A stretch of DNA of 64,000 nucleotides, taken from positions 1-64,000 of the forward strand of contig NZ_RCUA01000012.1 in the NCBI RefSeq assembly GCF_003731635.1, given 5' to 3'. The position numbers and the translations under genes are program-made. The notes under the pieces are model-generated. The model was not told the DNA's origin and searched no databases. It was given only the letters and a program-made list of their open reading frames with translations. Shown here one piece after another: positions 61,484-64,000 of the stretch (positions within the stretch are counted from its first letter, which is position 1; each line of letters starts with the position of its first letter). This DNA is from Marisediminitalea oceani. GTDB lineage: Bacteria > Pseudomonadota > Gammaproteobacteria > Enterobacterales > Alteromonadaceae.

Positions 61484-62326
61484 TCAGATATCCGGTCTCG
61501 ATAGCGAATTAATGCCTAACGCGCGGATGTCGTTCCAGTCTTTATCTTCGGCGGCATCAAGTCGATTAAAATTCAACTGTTTGAGTAAGGCTCTGCCTTT
61601 TTCGGTGGTTACCAGTTTTTCAAGTGCGGCAGTCAGTAGTTTCTGGTGGGCAAGCGGAACCCTGCTGTGCGCAGCAATCGCATGACTGGTATAGGCTTTA
61701 CTTTGCCATAATATTTTAAGTTGTGAGCGTTGTGTTGCCGGTAAACTTTCCAGTGATCGGATAATGCCGCCCCCTGCCGGAAAGAGTTCTTTAATAACAT
61801 TAAGATAGACCGAATCGTGAGAATTTACATAACGCGGACTAATACTTATGCCTGCACGATTGAGTTCGGCACGTGGAATAATACTGGCTGCAAAAGCGGC
61901 CGGGGCTGGAAAAGCAAGGGTTGCCCCCTGTAATTGCTCAATGTTGGTAATATTGCTGTCTTTACGGGTCACGATAATCCCCCGCAGACCTTTTTCTGAG
62001 TCCCGCACCAGTGGCTGATAATCTGACCTGTTGTGAAATACAACGTAATGATAAGGGTTCATGTAAGCCAAATCATAATTTGCCGCGGTTAACTCATCCT
62101 CGAAACTGGGGATGTCTTTGGCAGTGATAAAGCTTAATGACAGACCGGTCTCCTGCGCAAGGTGCTGGAGCAGGGGAGTCCACATCTGAGCAAGTCGATA
62201 AGCAGATTGCTGGGGCACTACACCGAAGGTGTATTGTGCTGGCTTCTCGGCAGGTGCCTGATTGCCTGAGTCGGCAAATACGTCGGTCGCCCCCAGAATA
62301 GCCAGGATAACAAGCACAAATTTCAT
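61484..62326 (-). CDS. PhnD-like periplasmic substrate-binding protein
   Basis: The 280-residue protein has a signal peptide (to about 18, VFADS) and the two-lobed fold of the phosphate/phosphite/phosphonate-type binding family: YTFGVVPQQSAYRLAQMWTPLLQHLAQETG at the start, AYMNPYHYVVFHNRSDYQPL and VYLNVIKELF later. No ABC permease or ATPase gene is adjacent, so it is probably a sensory accessory that presents a ligand to the kinase next to it. The ligand is unknown; phosphonate is only a family guess. Confidence 0.85.
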   Translation of the reverse strand: MKFVLVILAILGATDVFADSGNQAPAEKPAQYTFGVVPQQSAYRLAQMWTPLLQHLAQETGLSLSFITAKDIPSFEDELTAANYDLAYMNPYHYVVFHNRSDYQPLVRDSEKGLRGIIVTRKDSNITNIEQLQGATLAFPAPAAFAASIIPRAELNRAGISISPRYVNSHDSVYLNVIKELFPAGGGIIRSLESLPATQRSQLKILWQSKAYTSHAIAAHSRVPLAHQKLLTAALEKLVTTEKGRALLKQLNFNRLDAAEDKDWNDIRALGINSLSRPDI

Positions 62327-62351
62327 ATTGCTCTCCGCTTTGATTTACCGT

Positions 62352-62912
62352 TTATACCTGCATGAATTCTTCAAACAGTTGAGTCAGATCGTGATTTGAA
62401 AACGGTTTGGTAAGGGTGGCGTCGGCGCCAAGTTCCTTAGCTTTTTCCAGGCTCGCATCGTCGAGCGCTGAAATCACAATAATTCTCAGACCACGCTGTG
62501 ACTCCTGTTCACGGGTGTATTGCAATACACTGTAGCCGTCCATACCGGGCATGCTTAAATCAAGGGTCATTACCCGCGGTGAGTGCTGGCTCAGCATCAT
62601 GCCTGCCTGAAAACCACCGGTAGCAATCAGCGTGTCGTAACCAGCGCGACGCGCCACCCGCTGGATGGATTTAGCCACTGGTAGTTCATCATCAACAATC
62701 AGGATGAGCGGAGAAGCCTCGGGCTTGAGGCTATCCGGTATCGGCATATTATGGCGTTCCAGAAAATCGATAAAATCGTTGATCAGAACCCGGTTGTTGC
62801 CACGGCCAGGTAATTTAAAGCCCTTTAACTTGCCGCTTTCCAGCCATCGGATAACCGTTCGGAGATTAACGTCACAATATTCGGCAATTTCGCCGGATGT
62901 CAGTGTTTTCAC
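62352..62912 (-). CDS. Response regulator with N-terminal excisionase/BldC-like HTH
   Basis: The 186-residue protein has an unusual order: an N-terminal winged helix of the MerR/excisionase/BldC type (1-56; TSGEIAEYCDVNLRTVIRWLESGKLKGFKLPG) followed by a linker and a C-terminal REC domain with D118 (MTLDLSMPGMDG) and K169. It should be a phosphorylation-controlled DNA-binding protein. It is the first gene of the PhnD-kinase-REC/HD operon and is divergent from a REC-GGDEF-like gene. Direct repeats at 62993 and 63020 between them are candidate sites, since BldC-like proteins bind tandem repeats. Confidence 0.88.
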   Translation of the reverse strand: MKTLTSGEIAEYCDVNLRTVIRWLESGKLKGFKLPGRGNNRVLINDFIDFLERHNMPIPDSLKPEASPLILIVDDELPVAKSIQRVARRAGYDTLIATGGFQAGMMLSQHSPRVMTLDLSMPGMDGYSVLQYTREQESQRGLRIIVISALDDASLEKAKELGADATLTKPFSNHDLTQLFEEFMQV

Positions 62913-62992
62913 AGTTGATCCTCGTTGCTTAAGTTTTCATCGAGACCCATTTATAGCATTGTTAATCAAATATGGCAATTAAGCAATATGTA

Positions 62993-63031
62993 TAATTTGC
63001 GACATTAGTGACATTGTGCTAATTTGTGATA
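62993..63031. promoter_or_regulatory. Direct repeats TAATTTGYGAYA between divergent regulator genes
   Basis: TAATTTGCGACA (62993-63004) and TAATTTGTGATA (63020-63031) match at 10 of 12 positions in the same orientation, with starts 27 bp apart, in the 188-bp space between the HTH-REC and REC genes. They are candidate operator repeats. Confidence 0.4.
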
Positions 63032-63100
63032 ACAACATGAATTATCTGTCTGCAAGGAATCGCACATCGGATTATTGTTATCATAAAAGAGGTAGATAGC

Positions 63101-64000
63101 ATGGCTTGTGATACCCAGAGTGCTAGTCCAGAAAAAGCACTTAATTTACTGCTGGTAGATGACGAAAAAGGCGTGGTCAACGCCCTCAAACGTGAACTTA
63201 AAGATCTTAACTGCTGCATCACTACAACCACTTCTGGTCGCAAAGCTATGTCTGTATTGCGCGAGCAGGATGTCGCTCTGTTAATCACCGATCATAAGAT
63301 GCCTGACGTGAATGGCGTCGATCTGGTGCGATTTGCTAAACAATACTCTCCCGATACGCACATCTTTATGCTCAGCGGTGAAGGCGATTTACAGGCGGCA
63401 GTAGAATTACTCAATCAGCGTATGCTGACAAAGTATCTCACCAAGCCCTGGAATCGCCAGGATTTGCGTAATGAAGTGGTAAAAGTGCTTAATCAGTGCA
63501 GCGAGGGAGGACAAAAAACATCGGCGCAACAACTGGCCGACTTTGATCACGAAAATGATAAGCCAAATCTGCGTGATTATGAGTCGGTGGTGCTGATTAA
63601 GCTTATGAACGTTTCAGACATCAGCCTGGCCCATGGGGAAGCTGCATCGCTGGATACCGAAGCCTATATTGGCCAGCGTCTGGAATATATGGTCACGCAG
63701 CCACACTTGCTACAACGCACTCAGGCTGGAGTGTTTGCGCTGTATCTTAAAGAATCCACCATCGAAATAACGCGCTCTCTGTGTTGCCAGATTCGCCAGC
63801 AGTTGCAGCGTACCTTTTTAATTAAAGGGACATCGATATTCTGTCACATAGGCGTGGGGTTTAGAAACCTCAGGGATTCGCAGCTTGACCACGATATTCT
63901 GATCAGCAGCCTGGTTGATACCATCGTTCGCGACAGTCATCGCATCAGTATTTCGCAGTTGGATAACTCCACTATTACGCAGTACCGTCGACAGCAGCAG
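63101..64000 (+). CDS. REC-domain signalling protein, cut by the window end
   Basis: The first 300 residues are seen. A REC domain (about 14-130) has acidic D20/D21, D64 in ITDHKMPDVNG and K115 in TKPWNRQ. From about 155, VVLIKLMNVSDISLAHG and the stretch to 290 look like a weakly conserved GGDEF-type domain, without a GGDEF motif (the place reads TQAGVFALYL). An EAL domain may follow outside the window; that is a guess. A good AGAGG ribosome binding site sits about eight bases before the ATG at 63101. It is divergent from, and probably part of, the sensory operon at 58480-62912. Confidence 0.8.
   Translation, partial: MACDTQSASPEKALNLLLVDDEKGVVNALKRELKDLNCCITTTTSGRKAMSVLREQDVALLITDHKMPDVNGVDLVRFAKQYSPDTHIFMLSGEGDLQAAVELLNQRMLTKYLTKPWNRQDLRNEVVKVLNQCSEGGQKTSAQQLADFDHENDKPNLRDYESVVLIKLMNVSDISLAHGEAASLDTEAYIGQRLEYMVTQPHLLQRTQAGVFALYLKESTIEITRSLCCQIRQQLQRTFLIKGTSIFCHIGVGFRNLRDSQLDHDILISSLVDTIVRDSHRISISQLDNSTITQYRRQQQ

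Noticed and set aside
1..64000. CRISPR arrays, tRNAs, prophage, insertion sequences
   Set aside because: No regularly spaced repeats with unique spacers, no tRNA cloverleaf, no transposase or phage genes were recognised by reading. A dedicated scan (tRNAscan, CRISPR finder) would be needed to exclude them fully.

Overview
The window reads as chromosomal DNA of a marine gammaproteobacterium, most likely in the Alteromonadales (Alteromonadaceae-like). The grounds are the rpmE-priA-ftsN-hslVU core block, a DUF3369/HD-GYP response regulator, two large TonB-dependent receptors, a betIBA choline cluster, PolB, and many sensor kinases. This is inference from gene content; no database search was possible. 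No tRNA, complete rRNA, CRISPR array, IS element or prophage was recognised. Genes are dense on both strands, and most convergent gene ends carry hairpins.

Layout. 1-641: hairpin-rich DNA with two short copies of a 5S rRNA 3'-end-like sequence, apparently the trailer of an rRNA operon. 642-8040: glycosyltransferase, 2OG-Fe(II) oxygenase, acetate/succinate CoA-transferase with a terminator-like hairpin in its leader, DNA polymerase II, and a metallo-beta-lactamase-fold hydrolase. 8037-14911: two linked minus-strand units. One is CheY-like regulator, CheC-like protein, PAS histidine kinase, ECF sigma factor and anti-sigma factor; the other is DUF4331 protein, lipoprotein and TPR protein. Two sites with the same layout (TGCATCCA, 14 nt, TCGTT) precede the sigma gene and the DUF4331 gene and are probably the sigma factor's own promoters. 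15182-20815: TonB receptor, purple-acid-type phosphatase and beta-propeller phytase, which together look like a phytate-phosphate scavenging operon. 21130-24857: degenerate GGDEF protein, AraC regulator, malic enzyme, L31.

25082-30077 is housekeeping: PriA, FtsN, and HslVU behind a sigma-32-like promoter. 30141-33803 is a C39-peptidase ABC exporter with its membrane fusion protein and a tiny LuxR-type regulator, with no peptide substrate recognised nearby. 34101-36962: HMG-CoA reductase with an extra N-terminal region, DUF4136 lipoprotein, glyoxalase I. 37452-47412 is a choline region: a TonB receptor whose promoter carries a BetI-like palindrome, then betI, betB, betA, a short BCCT-like transporter and a secreted PHP-type metallohydrolase. 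47383-52324: LysR regulator, VOC protein, and a large secreted beta-propeller/amidohydrolase.

52471-64000 is mostly signalling and stress: intact HD-GYP regulator, a secreted protein of unknown function, glutathione reductase, Dps, a ParD-like/methionine aminopeptidase pair, and a four-gene sensory operon. That operon encodes an HTH-REC regulator, a PhnD-like binding protein, a membrane histidine kinase and a REC protein with a decayed HD-GYP domain. It is divergent from a REC protein cut by the window end. The least explained units are this sensory operon, the ECF/DUF4331 regulon and the choline-linked receptor, transporter and PHP genes.
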